Shown: positions 9,112 to 16,394 of the stretch, one piece after another
Layout of the letters: each line of letters starts with the position of its first letter
Numbering within the stretch: position 1 is the first letter of the stretch
From: Sulfitobacter sp. HI0040
Lineage (GTDB): Bacteria; Pseudomonadota; Alphaproteobacteria; Rhodobacterales; Rhodobacteraceae
DNA length: 45,782 bases
NCBI RefSeq assembly: GCF_001634885.1
Contig: NZ_LWEX01000024.1
Span: 1-45,782 of the forward strand
Direction: 5' to 3'
Made by a program: the position numbers and the translations under genes
Notes under the pieces: model-generated
The model's input: the letters and a program-made list of their open reading frames with translations, nothing else
Databases searched by the model: none
Told to the model about the DNA's origin: nothing

Positions 9112-9142
9112 AAAAAGGGGCGGGACCTTGCGGCCCCGCCCC
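9112..9142 (-). terminator. Intrinsic terminator/attenuator between potF and potG
   Basis: On the minus strand an 11-bp stem (GGGGCGGGGCC with GGUCCCGCCCC, one G-U pair) closes a GCAA tetraloop and is followed at once by UUUUU. It starts 18 bp after the potF stop and 37 bp before the potG start. It should stop much transcription after potF and let only read-through reach the ATPase, permeases and oxidoreductase. Confidence 0.85.
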
Positions 9143-9159
9143 CTGCGTATTGTCCCGAT

Positions 9160-10245
9160 TCAGGTGCCCGACTTGACCTTGGTCCACATGCGGGTGACGA
9201 CCCGCTGCAATTTGGGATCGTAGGGGCTGGTGGTGTAGAGGTTTTCCAGCGTCGCCTCGTCCGGGTAGATCGCCGGATCGCCGATCACGTCCTCTTCCAG
9301 GAATTCCTGGGACGCCTTGTTGCCGTTGGCGTAATAGACGTAGTTGGATGCCTTCGCCATGTTCTGCGCGTCCATGATGAAGTTCAGGAACTTGTGCGCG
9401 CCCTCGGGATTGGGGGCATCGACGGGGATCGCCATGTTGTCGAACCACATCAGGGCGCCTTCTTTCGGCGCGTAATATTCGATCTCTACCCCGTTGTCGG
9501 CTTCGGCGGCACGGTCGCGGGCCTGCAGGATGTCACCCGACCAGCCGAAGGCCACGCAGATGTCGCCGTTGGCCAGCGCGTTGATGTATTCCGAGCTGTG
9601 GAACTTCTGGACATAGGGCGCCACGGCGGCCAGGACGGGCTCCGCCTTTTCGATCGTGTCGACATCCTGGCTGTCGGGGTCCTCACCCAGATAGGCCAGA
9701 GCGGCGGGGATCATCTCGACCGGAGCGTCGAGGAAATGCACACCGCATTCCGACAGCTTTTCCATGTTGGCCGGATCGAAGATCAGGGACAGGGAACCAA
9801 CGGGCGCATCCTCGCCCAGCACTTCCTTGACCTTGTTGATGTTCACACCGATGCCGGTGGTGCCCCACATGTAGTTGATGGCGTATTCGTTGTTCGGATC
9901 ATATTTGCTGACCCGGTCTTCGATGACGTCCCAAAGGTTTTCCCGGTTCGGTAGCTTCGACTGGTCCAGCTTCTGGAAGGCACCGGCGCTGATCTGGCGC
10001 TGCAGGAACGTACCGGACGGCACCACGACGTCGTAACCGGACCCGCCGGCCAGCATCTTGGTTTCCAGAACCTCGTTGCTGTCAAATACATCGTAGACCA
10101 GATCGATGCCGGTTTCCTGCTCGAACTGGTCGAGCAGCGATTCGTCGATATAGTCGGACCAGTTGTAGACGCGCACCTCTTCGGCGACGGCCGTTGTTGC
10201 CATGAGCGTCGCAGCGGCGACACTGCTCATCAAACGGTAATTCAT
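9160..10245 (-). CDS. potF: Putrescine-type periplasmic binding protein (PotF type)
   Basis: Periplasmic substrate-binding protein that delivers polyamine to PotGHI. It has 361 residues with a signal peptide of about 21 residues ending TAVA before EEVRVYNWSDYI. It closely follows the E. coli PotF pattern: VYDVFDSNEVLE, VVPSGTF, MWGTTGIGVN, FLDAPVE, FHSSEYINALANGDIC, GWSGD and a C-terminal RMWTKVKSG. In the ligand-contacting stretch where I recall AFFD in E. coli PotF, this protein reads MWFD, so preference between putrescine and spermidine is uncertain. A GGGAG site precedes the ATG. It is the promoter-proximal gene of the left-arm operon and divergent from the GntR gene. Confidence 0.94.
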   Translation of the reverse strand: MNYRLMSSVAAATLMATTAVAEEVRVYNWSDYIDESLLDQFEQETGIDLVYDVFDSNEVLETKMLAGGSGYDVVVPSGTFLQRQISAGAFQKLDQSKLPNRENLWDVIEDRVSKYDPNNEYAINYMWGTTGIGVNINKVKEVLGEDAPVGSLSLIFDPANMEKLSECGVHFLDAPVEMIPAALAYLGEDPDSQDVDTIEKAEPVLAAVAPYVQKFHSSEYINALANGDICVAFGWSGDILQARDRAAEADNGVEIEYYAPKEGALMWFDNMAIPVDAPNPEGAHKFLNFIMDAQNMAKASNYVYYANGNKASQEFLEEDVIGDPAIYPDEATLENLYTTSPYDPKLQRVVTRMWTKVKSGT

Positions 10246-10288
10246 CTGTTACTCCCTTCATGTGGCCGGGTTGTCACCGGCTTTCGCC

Positions 10289-10306
10289 AATTTGATCAAG
10301 TTTTGC
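10289..10306. promoter_or_regulatory. Candidate GntR operator at potF promoter (copy 1 of shared motif)
   Basis: AATTTGATCAAGTTTTGC, containing the 8-bp palindrome TTGATCAA (10292-10299), overlaps the predicted potF -10 element. It matches 15 of 18 positions with a motif at 11109-11126 in front of the aminotransferase gene. The GntR gene lies between the two copies. Binding by that regulator is inferred, not shown. Confidence 0.45.
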
Positions 10307-10318
10307 CTCTTGCGGCAA
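10290..10318 (-). promoter_or_regulatory. Predicted sigma70-type promoter of potF
   Basis: On the minus strand TTGCCG (10313-10318) and TCAAAT (10290-10295) lie 17 bp apart, with the -10 about 45 bp before the potF start. Each element matches consensus moderately. Both are covered by the dyads described in the two neighbouring operator entries. Confidence 0.45.
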
Positions 10319-10320
10319 GA
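10308..10320. promoter_or_regulatory. 13-bp palindrome over the potF -35 region
   Basis: TCTTGC-g-GCAAGA is a perfect inverted repeat with a 1-bp centre. It covers the predicted potF -35 element and lies about 87 bp before the GntR start, in the shared divergent control region. It could be a second operator half or a separate regulator's site. Confidence 0.35.
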
Positions 10321-10406
10321 TGATTTATGCTTTCACGCGTAATCCACCCGGTAAAGGATGTAGCATACGTGAAAAAATGGGCAGCACGATGAAGCAGGAA
10401 CCGACC

Positions 10407-11075
10407 ATGAAAATGCAGACCCTGCCTTCGGCCGAGGCGGCGAAGATGCCCGCCCATCAGCATGTCTACGAACGCCTGCGCCAGTTGATCCTGTTCGGAG
10501 ATCTGGCGCCTGGTCAGGCTGTTACCATCCAAGGGCTGGTCGAGCGGCTGGATGCCGGGATGACCCCGGTACGCGAAGCTTTGCGCCGCCTGATTTCAGA
10601 AGGCGCGCTGACCCATCAGGGCAACCGCAGGGTCACGGTGCCCGTGCTGACCCCGCTGTGCATGGAAGAGCTGGGATTCATGCGCGAAGCGCTCGAACCG
10701 GAGCTTGCCCGGCGCGCGACGGGCTTGATCGAATCGCCCCAGATCAACGCTCTTACTGCCTGCGACGAGGCCTTGAACGCGGCAATCGACCGGGGCGACG
10801 TGAACGGCTACCTGACCCATAACTACCAGTTTCACAGCCTGATCAACGCTGCCGCAAACGCACCGATCATGGCCGCCACGGTTGACCAGCTCTGGCTCCG
10901 GTTCGGCCCTTCGCTGCGGGTGATTTGCGGTCGTTTCGGCACGAGCAACCTGCCCGACAAACATGCCGACCTTCTCGACGCCATCGCCCGCCGGGATGCC
11001 GACGGCGCCGCCCGCGCCATGGCAGAAGACGTGGCCCAGGGCATGCGGCAGATCGCGGCGGCATTCGAAAACTGA
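10407..11075 (+). CDS. GntR family transcriptional regulator (FCD/VanR subgroup)
   Basis: A 222-residue DNA-binding repressor-type protein. The N-terminal winged helix covers about residues 12-80 (VYERLRQLILFGDLAPG, then MTPVREALRRLISEGAL as the recognition region), and the rest is an all-helical FCD ligand-binding domain with metal-site candidates Asp and His (NYQFHSLI). I chose the ATG at 10407: AGGAA lies 6 nt upstream and the protein then begins MKMQTLPSAEA, as remembered roseobacter homologues do. In-frame ATGs at 10377 and 10389 lack such a site. It lies between the potF operon and spuC, and copies of one motif overlap both promoters, so it probably senses a polyamine or its product and represses both. 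Confidence 0.9.
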   Translation: MKMQTLPSAEAAKMPAHQHVYERLRQLILFGDLAPGQAVTIQGLVERLDAGMTPVREALRRLISEGALTHQGNRRVTVPVLTPLCMEELGFMREALEPELARRATGLIESPQINALTACDEALNAAIDRGDVNGYLTHNYQFHSLINAAANAPIMAATVDQLWLRFGPSLRVICGRFGTSNLPDKHADLLDAIARRDADGAARAMAEDVAQGMRQIAAAFEN

Positions 11076-11096
11076 TCTGCCAGTCGGTTATTCGAT

Positions 11097-11124
11097 TTGA
11101 CAGCGCGTAATTTGATCATATTCT
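11097..11124 (+). promoter_or_regulatory. Predicted sigma70-type promoter of the aminotransferase gene
   Basis: A consensus TTGACA (11097-11102) is followed after 16 bp by TATTCT (11119-11124), about 55 bp before the start codon at 11179. The candidate operator at 11109-11126 overlaps the spacer and the -10 element. Confidence 0.5.
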
Positions 11125-11126
11125 GC
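11109..11126. promoter_or_regulatory. Candidate GntR operator at aminotransferase promoter (copy 2 of shared motif)
   Basis: AATTTGATCATATTCTGC matches the copy at 10289-10306 in 15 of 18 positions, sharing AATTTGATCA exactly. Its position over the -10 region fits repression by blocking polymerase. The two copies lie on either side of the GntR gene. Confidence 0.45.
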
Positions 11127-11178
11127 AAGCCAAGCATTTACGCGCCCCAGACATAACCCGGAATACAAGGTGCCCCCC

Positions 11179-12606
11179 ATGTCAGCCGTCACGAATCATC
11201 TGCCGACCTCCGAACTTCAGGCGCTGGACGCCGCACATCACATGCATCCCTTCACCACCAACGACGAACTGGCGGAAAAAGGCGCGCGCATCATCACTCG
11301 GGCCAAGGGCGTTTACCTGACCGACAGCGAAGGCCATCAGATCCTCGATGCGATGGCGGGCCTGTGGTGCGTCAACCTCGGCTACGGGCGGGAAGAGATG
11401 GGCCGCGTCGCGGCACGCCAGATGAACGAACTGCCGTTCTACAACACCTTCTTCCAGACAACCCACGTCCCCGCCATCGCTCTGGCAAAGGAACTTGCGG
11501 ATCTGGCGCCGGATGACCTGAACCACGTCTTCTTTGCCGGGTCGGGGTCAGAGGCGAACGATACGAATATCCGGATGGTCCGCACCTATTGGGCTGAAAA
11601 GGGACAACCCGACAAGAGCCACATCATCAGCCGGAAGAACGCCTATCACGGCTCTTCCATGGGGTCCGGCAGCCTTGGCGGGATGGCGTTCATGCATGAA
11701 CAGGGCGGCATGCCCATCCCCGGAATCCACCACATCAACCAACCCGACTGGTGGTCCGAAGGCGGAGATCAGAGCCCCGAAGACTTCGGCCTTGCCCGGG
11801 CGCAGGAACTGGAGGCGAAGATCCTCGAACTCGGCCCCGAAAAGGTCGCCGCCTTCATCGGGGAACCGGTGCAGGGTGCGGGCGGGGTCATCGTACCGCC
11901 CAAGACCTACTGGCCCGAAATCCAGCGCATCTGCGACAAGTACGACGTGCTTATCATCGCGGATGAGGTGATCTGCGGCTTCGGGCGCACCGGCAACTGG
12001 TTCGGCTCCCAGACCATGGGTATCAAGCCGCATATCATGACGATCGCGAAAGGGCTCAGCAGCGGCTACGCGCCCATCGGCGGCTCCATCGTCTGCGACG
12101 AGGTGGCCGAAGTGATCAACGCCTGCGAATTCAATCACGGCTACACCTATTCCGGTCACCCGGTCTGTGCCGCGGTGGCGCTGGAAAACCTGCGCATCAT
12201 GCAGGAAGAGAACATCCTCGATCATATCAACAAGGTCGCGGCCCCCGCCCTGTCCCGTGCGCTGGACGGTCTGGCAGAGCATCCGCTGGTCGGCGGGGTC
12301 AACATTTCGGGGATGATGGCATCGCTGCCGCTGACCCCGGACAAGGAAACCCGCGCATCCTTTGCAGCAGACAAGGGCACCGTGGGCTACATCTGCCGGG
12401 AGCATTGCTTTGCCAACAATCTGGTGATGCGCCACGTCGGTGACCGGATGATCATTTCCCCGCCGCTCGTGATCACCCCCGAAGAGATCGACATTTTCGC
12501 AAAACGCGCAAAGGCGGCGCTGGACGCGACCTATACCGAGCTGCAGGAAAAGAGCTTGTTGAGCGCGGCGATACCCGAACACGACACCCCGTCACCCTTG
12601 GGCTGA
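11179..12606 (+). CDS. spuC: Polyamine (putrescine/cadaverine) : pyruvate aminotransferase, SpuC-like
   Basis: A class III, PLP-dependent aminotransferase of 475 residues. It follows the Pseudomonas SpuC pattern closely: DAMAGLWCVNLGYGR (57-71), LPFYNTFFQTTH (85-96), GSGSEAND (121-128), GEPVQGAGGVIVPP (228-241), ADEVICGFGRTG (261-272) and Lys291 in IAKGLSSGY as the Schiff-base lysine. SpuC-type enzymes move an amino group from putrescine or related diamines to pyruvate. The frame opens with a GTG at 11170, but the ATG at 11179 has AAGG eight bases upstream and gives the family N-terminus. It lies just after the GntR gene and converges on argE with a 6-bp gap. Other omega-amino donors remain possible. 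Confidence 0.9.
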   Translation: MSAVTNHLPTSELQALDAAHHMHPFTTNDELAEKGARIITRAKGVYLTDSEGHQILDAMAGLWCVNLGYGREEMGRVAARQMNELPFYNTFFQTTHVPAIALAKELADLAPDDLNHVFFAGSGSEANDTNIRMVRTYWAEKGQPDKSHIISRKNAYHGSSMGSGSLGGMAFMHEQGGMPIPGIHHINQPDWWSEGGDQSPEDFGLARAQELEAKILELGPEKVAAFIGEPVQGAGGVIVPPKTYWPEIQRICDKYDVLIIADEVICGFGRTGNWFGSQTMGIKPHIMTIAKGLSSGYAPIGGSIVCDEVAEVINACEFNHGYTYSGHPVCAAVALENLRIMQEENILDHINKVAAPALSRALDGLAEHPLVGGVNISGMMASLPLTPDKETRASFAADKGTVGYICREHCFANNLVMRHVGDRMIISPPLVITPEEIDIFAKRAKAALDATYTELQEKSLLSAAIPEHDTPSPLG

Positions 12607-12612
12607 CGGGTT

Positions 12613-13770
12613 TCAGATCAACCGTTCGCCAAGGCGGTCGAGCATCCGCAGGCAGGCATCAAGCTGGTCGAGTTCGACATATTCGTCCGGCTTGTGCGCC
12701 TGCCGGATCGATCCCGGGCCGCAGACCACCACGTCGACGCCGTAGTTCTGGAACAGCCCCGCCTCGGTGCCGAAAGGCACCACATCCGCACCGTTGGCCC
12801 CCAATAGCCCGGCCACGAGGTCGCGCGCCGCGTTCAGCGGCACGGGCTGCAGCCCGGTGATTTCGCCCATGGTCTCGGTCGAAATGTCGGCATCGGGGCA
12901 GATGGCCCGCATGTGCGGCAGCAACTCTTCCTCGACATAGGCCTCCATCACCTGCCGGACATGGTGATAGTCCTCTGTCTGGACGGGGCGGAATTCCCAA
13001 TCCACCTCGGCCCGACCGACAATAACGTTATGCGCATGCCCGCCCGCGATACGCCCGATGTTGAGCGTGGTTTGCGGCGGCTCGAACCGGCTGTCCGGCG
13101 GGGCGCGACCGCGCAGTTCCTCCCGCAGGCCTAGCAAACGCATGACGAAGCGCGCCGCGTATTCTGCGGCATTCACCCCCCTGTCGGGATCCGATCCGTG
13201 CCCCTCCAGCCCCGTGAAGCGGGTGGTATATTCGCAGCAGCCTTTGTGGCCTTCGATCACCCGCATTTCCGTGGGCTCCCCGACGATCGCGATATCAGGG
13301 CGCAGCCCGCGCTTGGCCAGTTCCGGGATCAGGGCCTGCGCCCCCAGACAACCGGTTTCCTCGTCATAGGTGAAGGCGAAGTGCACCGGGCGCTTCAGCG
13401 GCATTTCCGCGAACCGGCGCGCTTTTACCATGGCGGCGGCGATGAAACCCTTCATGTCGCAGGTCCCCCGCCCGAAGAGCCGCTCCCCCTCGCGGCGCAG
13501 CCGGAACGGATGGTCAGACCATTCCTGATCGGTCACCGGCACAACATCCGTATGCCCAGACAGCATCACACCGCCCGGCACATCCGGCCCGAGAGAGGCA
13601 AAGAGGTTCGCCTTTGCCCCGCCGTCGTCGATAAACAGGTGACACCGCGCGCCGAGAGCCGCCAGATCGTCGCGCAGCGATTCCGACATTTCCCGGTTAC
13701 TGTCGGTGGAGACCGTGGGAAAGGCCACGAGCCGGTCAAGCTCGGCCACGGTATGTTCCAGATCGCTCAC
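12613..13770 (-). CDS. argE: Acetylornithine deacetylase-like M20 amidohydrolase (ArgE family)
   Basis: A 385-residue zinc amidohydrolase. Metal and catalytic residues are in place: His73 and Asp75 in SGHTDVVP, Asp105 in GRGTCDMKG, Glu137-Glu138 in TYDEETG, Glu165 in VGEPTE, and a late His in RQAHKPDEYV. ArgE removes the acetyl group from N-acetylornithine; relatives deacetylate other N-acetyl-diamino acids. The start is the GTG at 13770, giving MSDLEHTVAELDRL and overlapping the upstream M24 gene's stop as GTGA. The much longer open frame upstream is antisense-frame noise inside that gene. Coupling to an ectoine-hydrolase-like gene suggests it may act on an N-acetyl-diamine from that enzyme, not, or not only, in arginine synthesis. 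Confidence 0.88.
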   Translation of the reverse strand: MSDLEHTVAELDRLVAFPTVSTDSNREMSESLRDDLAALGARCHLFIDDGGAKANLFASLGPDVPGGVMLSGHTDVVPVTDQEWSDHPFRLRREGERLFGRGTCDMKGFIAAAMVKARRFAEMPLKRPVHFAFTYDEETGCLGAQALIPELAKRGLRPDIAIVGEPTEMRVIEGHKGCCEYTTRFTGLEGHGSDPDRGVNAAEYAARFVMRLLGLREELRGRAPPDSRFEPPQTTLNIGRIAGGHAHNVIVGRAEVDWEFRPVQTEDYHHVRQVMEAYVEEELLPHMRAICPDADISTETMGEITGLQPVPLNAARDLVAGLLGANGADVVPFGTEAGLFQNYGVDVVVCGPGSIRQAHKPDEYVELDQLDACLRMLDRLGERLI

Positions 13771-14948
13771 TTGACGAACATCCGGCGCGGACGGTTGCAG
13801 AGCGTCTCCACAGGGCCGCTTTCCCGGATGCGAATGCTTTCGGTGATTTCGATCCCCCAATCTTTCATCCAAAGGCCGGGCATGAAGTGGAAGGTCATAT
13901 CGGGTTCCAGCACGGTTTCGTCCTCGGCGCGCAGTGAAATGGTCCGCTCGCCCCAATCCGGGGGGTAGCTGAGCCCGATGGGGTAGCCACAGCGCGCCCC
14001 GCGTTCGATCCCCGCCCGTTCCAACGGTGCGGCCAGTGCATTCGCCACATCGCAGGCACGGTTGCCTGCGCGCGCGGCCTCGAGCCCTGCTTCCAACCCC
14101 TCCACCAGTGCTGCCTCTGCCCTTTTGAGGTAATCCGGTGGCGTTCCCAGAAACAGCGTCCGGCAGAAGGGGGCGTGATATCGCCGGTAACAGCCGGAGA
14201 TCTCGAAAAACGTCGCCTCGCCGGTGGCAAAGGGGCGGCCATCCCACGTCAGATGCGGCGCAGCGGCATCGGTCCCCGAGGGCAGCAGCGGCACGATGGC
14301 CGGATAGTCGCCCCATGCGCCGGGAACGCCGCGGATCGCGTCGCGATAGATCTCCGCCACCACCTCGTTCTTGGGCATCCCCGGCTCAACCCGTTCCAAC
14401 AAACCATCCACGATCTTTTCGGAAATCGCCGCCGCCTTGCGCATATAATCCAGTTCCGGCGCGGATTTTATGGTGCGCTGGCGGTTCACAAGCGCCGTCG
14501 CATCCCGGATCTCCGCGCGGGGCAGTGATGCACAGAGGGTCCCATGCGCCTTGGCGGAGTAATAGTAATTGTCCATCTCCACCCCGATGCGCGCGCTTTC
14601 GAGGTCATGCGTCCGCAACGCCTCCGCGAGGGCCTGCATCGGGTGCCTTTCGGTGGACTGAACATAATTGTCGGCGTAGCCGCGGACCCGGTCGGCAGAC
14701 ATCCAGACCGTGCGTAACGCCCCGTTCGTATCCTGATTGCGGCCCCACCAGACAGGATCGTCATCCGGCAGAACGATGACCCCCTGATGCACGTAGAAGG
14801 ACCAGCCGTCATAGCCGGTGATCCACGCCTGATTGCTGGGATCGGTGACGAAAAGCGCGTCCAGCCCCGCTGCCTCCATCGCATGTCGTACCAGAGTAAG
14901 CCGGCGGTCATATTCCGCGCGTTCGAACGGCAAATCGATGGCTGGCAT
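13767..14948 (-). CDS. M24-fold hydrolase resembling ectoine hydrolase (DoeA/EutD)
   Basis: A 393-residue pita-bread-fold protein with a creatinase N-terminal domain (about 10-155) and an M24 domain (about 165-390). It strongly resembles remembered DoeA/EutD sequences: TGYDGWSFYVHQ (44-55), VQSTERHP (96-103), GVEMDNYYYSAKA (122-134), GDYPAIVPLLPSG (213-225), FFEISGCYRRYH (247-258), GYPIGLSYPPDWGE (321-334) and TFHFMPGLWMKDWG (352-365). Most positions that hold metal ligands in aminopeptidase members are changed (GYPIG for GHGIG, FMPG for EPG), as in creatinase-like, non-peptidase members. DoeA opens ectoine to N-acetyl-diaminobutyrate. No other ectoine gene is in the window, so the substrate is open. 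It is first of a coupled pair with argE. Confidence 0.85.
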   Translation of the reverse strand: MPAIDLPFERAEYDRRLTLVRHAMEAAGLDALFVTDPSNQAWITGYDGWSFYVHQGVIVLPDDDPVWWGRNQDTNGALRTVWMSADRVRGYADNYVQSTERHPMQALAEALRTHDLESARIGVEMDNYYYSAKAHGTLCASLPRAEIRDATALVNRQRTIKSAPELDYMRKAAAISEKIVDGLLERVEPGMPKNEVVAEIYRDAIRGVPGAWGDYPAIVPLLPSGTDAAAPHLTWDGRPFATGEATFFEISGCYRRYHAPFCRTLFLGTPPDYLKRAEAALVEGLEAGLEAARAGNRACDVANALAAPLERAGIERGARCGYPIGLSYPPDWGERTISLRAEDETVLEPDMTFHFMPGLWMKDWGIEITESIRIRESGPVETLCNRPRRMFVK

Positions 14949-15177
14949 ATCGCACGATTCCCTGTGGTCCGGGAAAACGGTGAAACAGCGCTAAGCTCCA
15001 TGCAAGTTATTTATTGGGCAGGTCAATCGACTGATTCCACCCTCTACGCCGCAAAATGGCCTGCAAATGACGCTTCCAGACCCAAAACTCGGTAAATCGG
15101 TTGCAAACTCGGGCTGGTATGGTTTTACATCGCTGCAACAAGCGCGGAAAACCGCCAAGTCCAATGGGGAGCCAGTT

Positions 15178-16275
15178 TTGGCCGACACACAGAAAAACGG
15201 CGCGTTCGTCGAATTCGATCGCGTTCAGAAAAGCTATGACGGCGAAACTCTTGTCGTGAAAGATCTCAACCTCAGCATGCCGAAGGGAGAGTTCCTGACG
15301 ATGCTGGGGCCGTCCGGTTCGGGCAAGACGACCTGCCTGATGATGCTGGCCGGTTTCGAAACCGCCACCCACGGAGACATCCGGCTGGACGGCGTTTCGA
15401 TCAACAACATCCCGCCGCACAAGCGCGGCATCGGCATGGTGTTCCAGAACTACGCCCTGTTTCCGCACATGACCGTGGCGGAAAACCTCTCGTTTCCGCT
15501 TGAGGTCCGCAGGATCAGCAAGTCGGAGCGCAAGGAAAAGGTGAACCGTGCGCTCAGCATGGTGCAGATGCAGGATTTCGCCGGTCGTCGCCCCACCCAG
15601 CTTTCGGGTGGCCAGCAGCAGCGGATCGCGCTCGCACGGGCGCTGGTGTTCGAACCCGAACTCGTGCTGATGGACGAACCGCTCGGCGCGCTGGACAAAC
15701 AGCTGCGCGAGACGCTGCAGTTCGAGATCACGAACCTCGCCCATGAGTTGGGTATTACCGTGGTTTACGTGACCCATGACCAGACAGAAGCGCTGACGAT
15801 GTCCGACCGGGTCGCCGTTTTCGACGATGGCCGCATCCAGCAGCTTGCCCCGCCGGACAAGCTCTATGAAGAGCCGGAAAACAGCTTCGTGGCCCAGTTC
15901 ATCGGCGAGAACAATACGCTGGATGGCGTGGTGCAGGAAATTTCGGACGGCATCTGCGTCGTGAAACTGGACAGCGGCGAGGTGATCGACGCGAAGCCGG
16001 TGAACGTCAGCAAGGTGGGGGAGCGCACGCGCGTTTCCATCCGGCCCGAGCGGGTGGAGATCAACCCGCAGCTTGGCGAGAACGCGCATACGCTCAAGGC
16101 CGAGGTTCTGGAATTCATCTACATGGGCGACGTCTTCCGCACACGCCTGCGCGTCGCGGGCGTGGACGATTTCGTCGTCAAGACGCGGAACCGGGCGGAT
16201 CAGGTTCGTCTGGAACCCGGCAGCCATGTGCAGATCGGCTGGCTGCCCGAAGATTGCCGCGCGTTGGACGCCTGA
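15178..16275 (+). CDS. potA: Polyamine-type ABC transporter ATP-binding protein (PotA type)
   Basis: ATPase of the second importer. With a TTG start at 15178, which has GGGGAG six bases upstream, the protein is 365 residues and begins MADTQKNGAF just before the first beta strand. An in-frame ATG at 15067 would add 37 residues of unfamily-like sequence, so I did not use it. Walker A is GPSGSGKTT (44-52), Q-loop MVFQNYALFPH (87-97), signature LSGGQQQR (142-149), Walker B LVLMDEP (162-168), switch His in VTHDQTEA. A C-terminal TOBE domain follows (RPERVEINP). It opens the operon potA-potD-potB-potC and is divergent from the M24-argE pair across 229 bp, in which I found no convincing promoter pair. 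Confidence 0.93.
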   Translation: MADTQKNGAFVEFDRVQKSYDGETLVVKDLNLSMPKGEFLTMLGPSGSGKTTCLMMLAGFETATHGDIRLDGVSINNIPPHKRGIGMVFQNYALFPHMTVAENLSFPLEVRRISKSERKEKVNRALSMVQMQDFAGRRPTQLSGGQQQRIALARALVFEPELVLMDEPLGALDKQLRETLQFEITNLAHELGITVVYVTHDQTEALTMSDRVAVFDDGRIQQLAPPDKLYEEPENSFVAQFIGENNTLDGVVQEISDGICVVKLDSGEVIDAKPVNVSKVGERTRVSIRPERVEINPQLGENAHTLKAEVLEFIYMGDVFRTRLRVAGVDDFVVKTRNRADQVRLEPGSHVQIGWLPEDCRALDA

Positions 16276-16394
16276 CGCGCGCGCGACCCGTCGCTGCCCG
16301 CCCCAGGGCGTGGAGGCGATCGAGAGAGAGGCTGTGATCAAGCCCGATGTCACACCTTCAACACCCAAACGGGCGAAAAATGGGAGACTACCGA

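Noticed and set aside
7909-9954. A 681-codon plus-strand open frame antisense to potG and potF
   Set aside because: It mirrors the high-GC third positions of the real minus-strand genes; it has no family features, while the opposite strand has complete PotG and PotF motifs.
13771-14316. Apparent 180-residue N-terminal extension of the ArgE-like protein
   Set aside because: It lies wholly inside the M24 gene in another frame; a GTG start overlapping the M24 stop gives the exact family length.
12613-14948. Complete ectoine degradation operon
   Set aside because: Only the DoeA-like gene is present; no AstE-type deacetylase, diaminobutyrate aminotransferase with its partner dehydrogenase, AsnC-type regulator or ectoine TRAP transporter is seen.
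14949-15177. Third copy of the TTTGATCA motif in the M24-potA divergent gap
   Set aside because: Nearby sequences such as GGTCAATCGACTGATTCC share too few positions; several TTGCA words occur but without consistent spacing.
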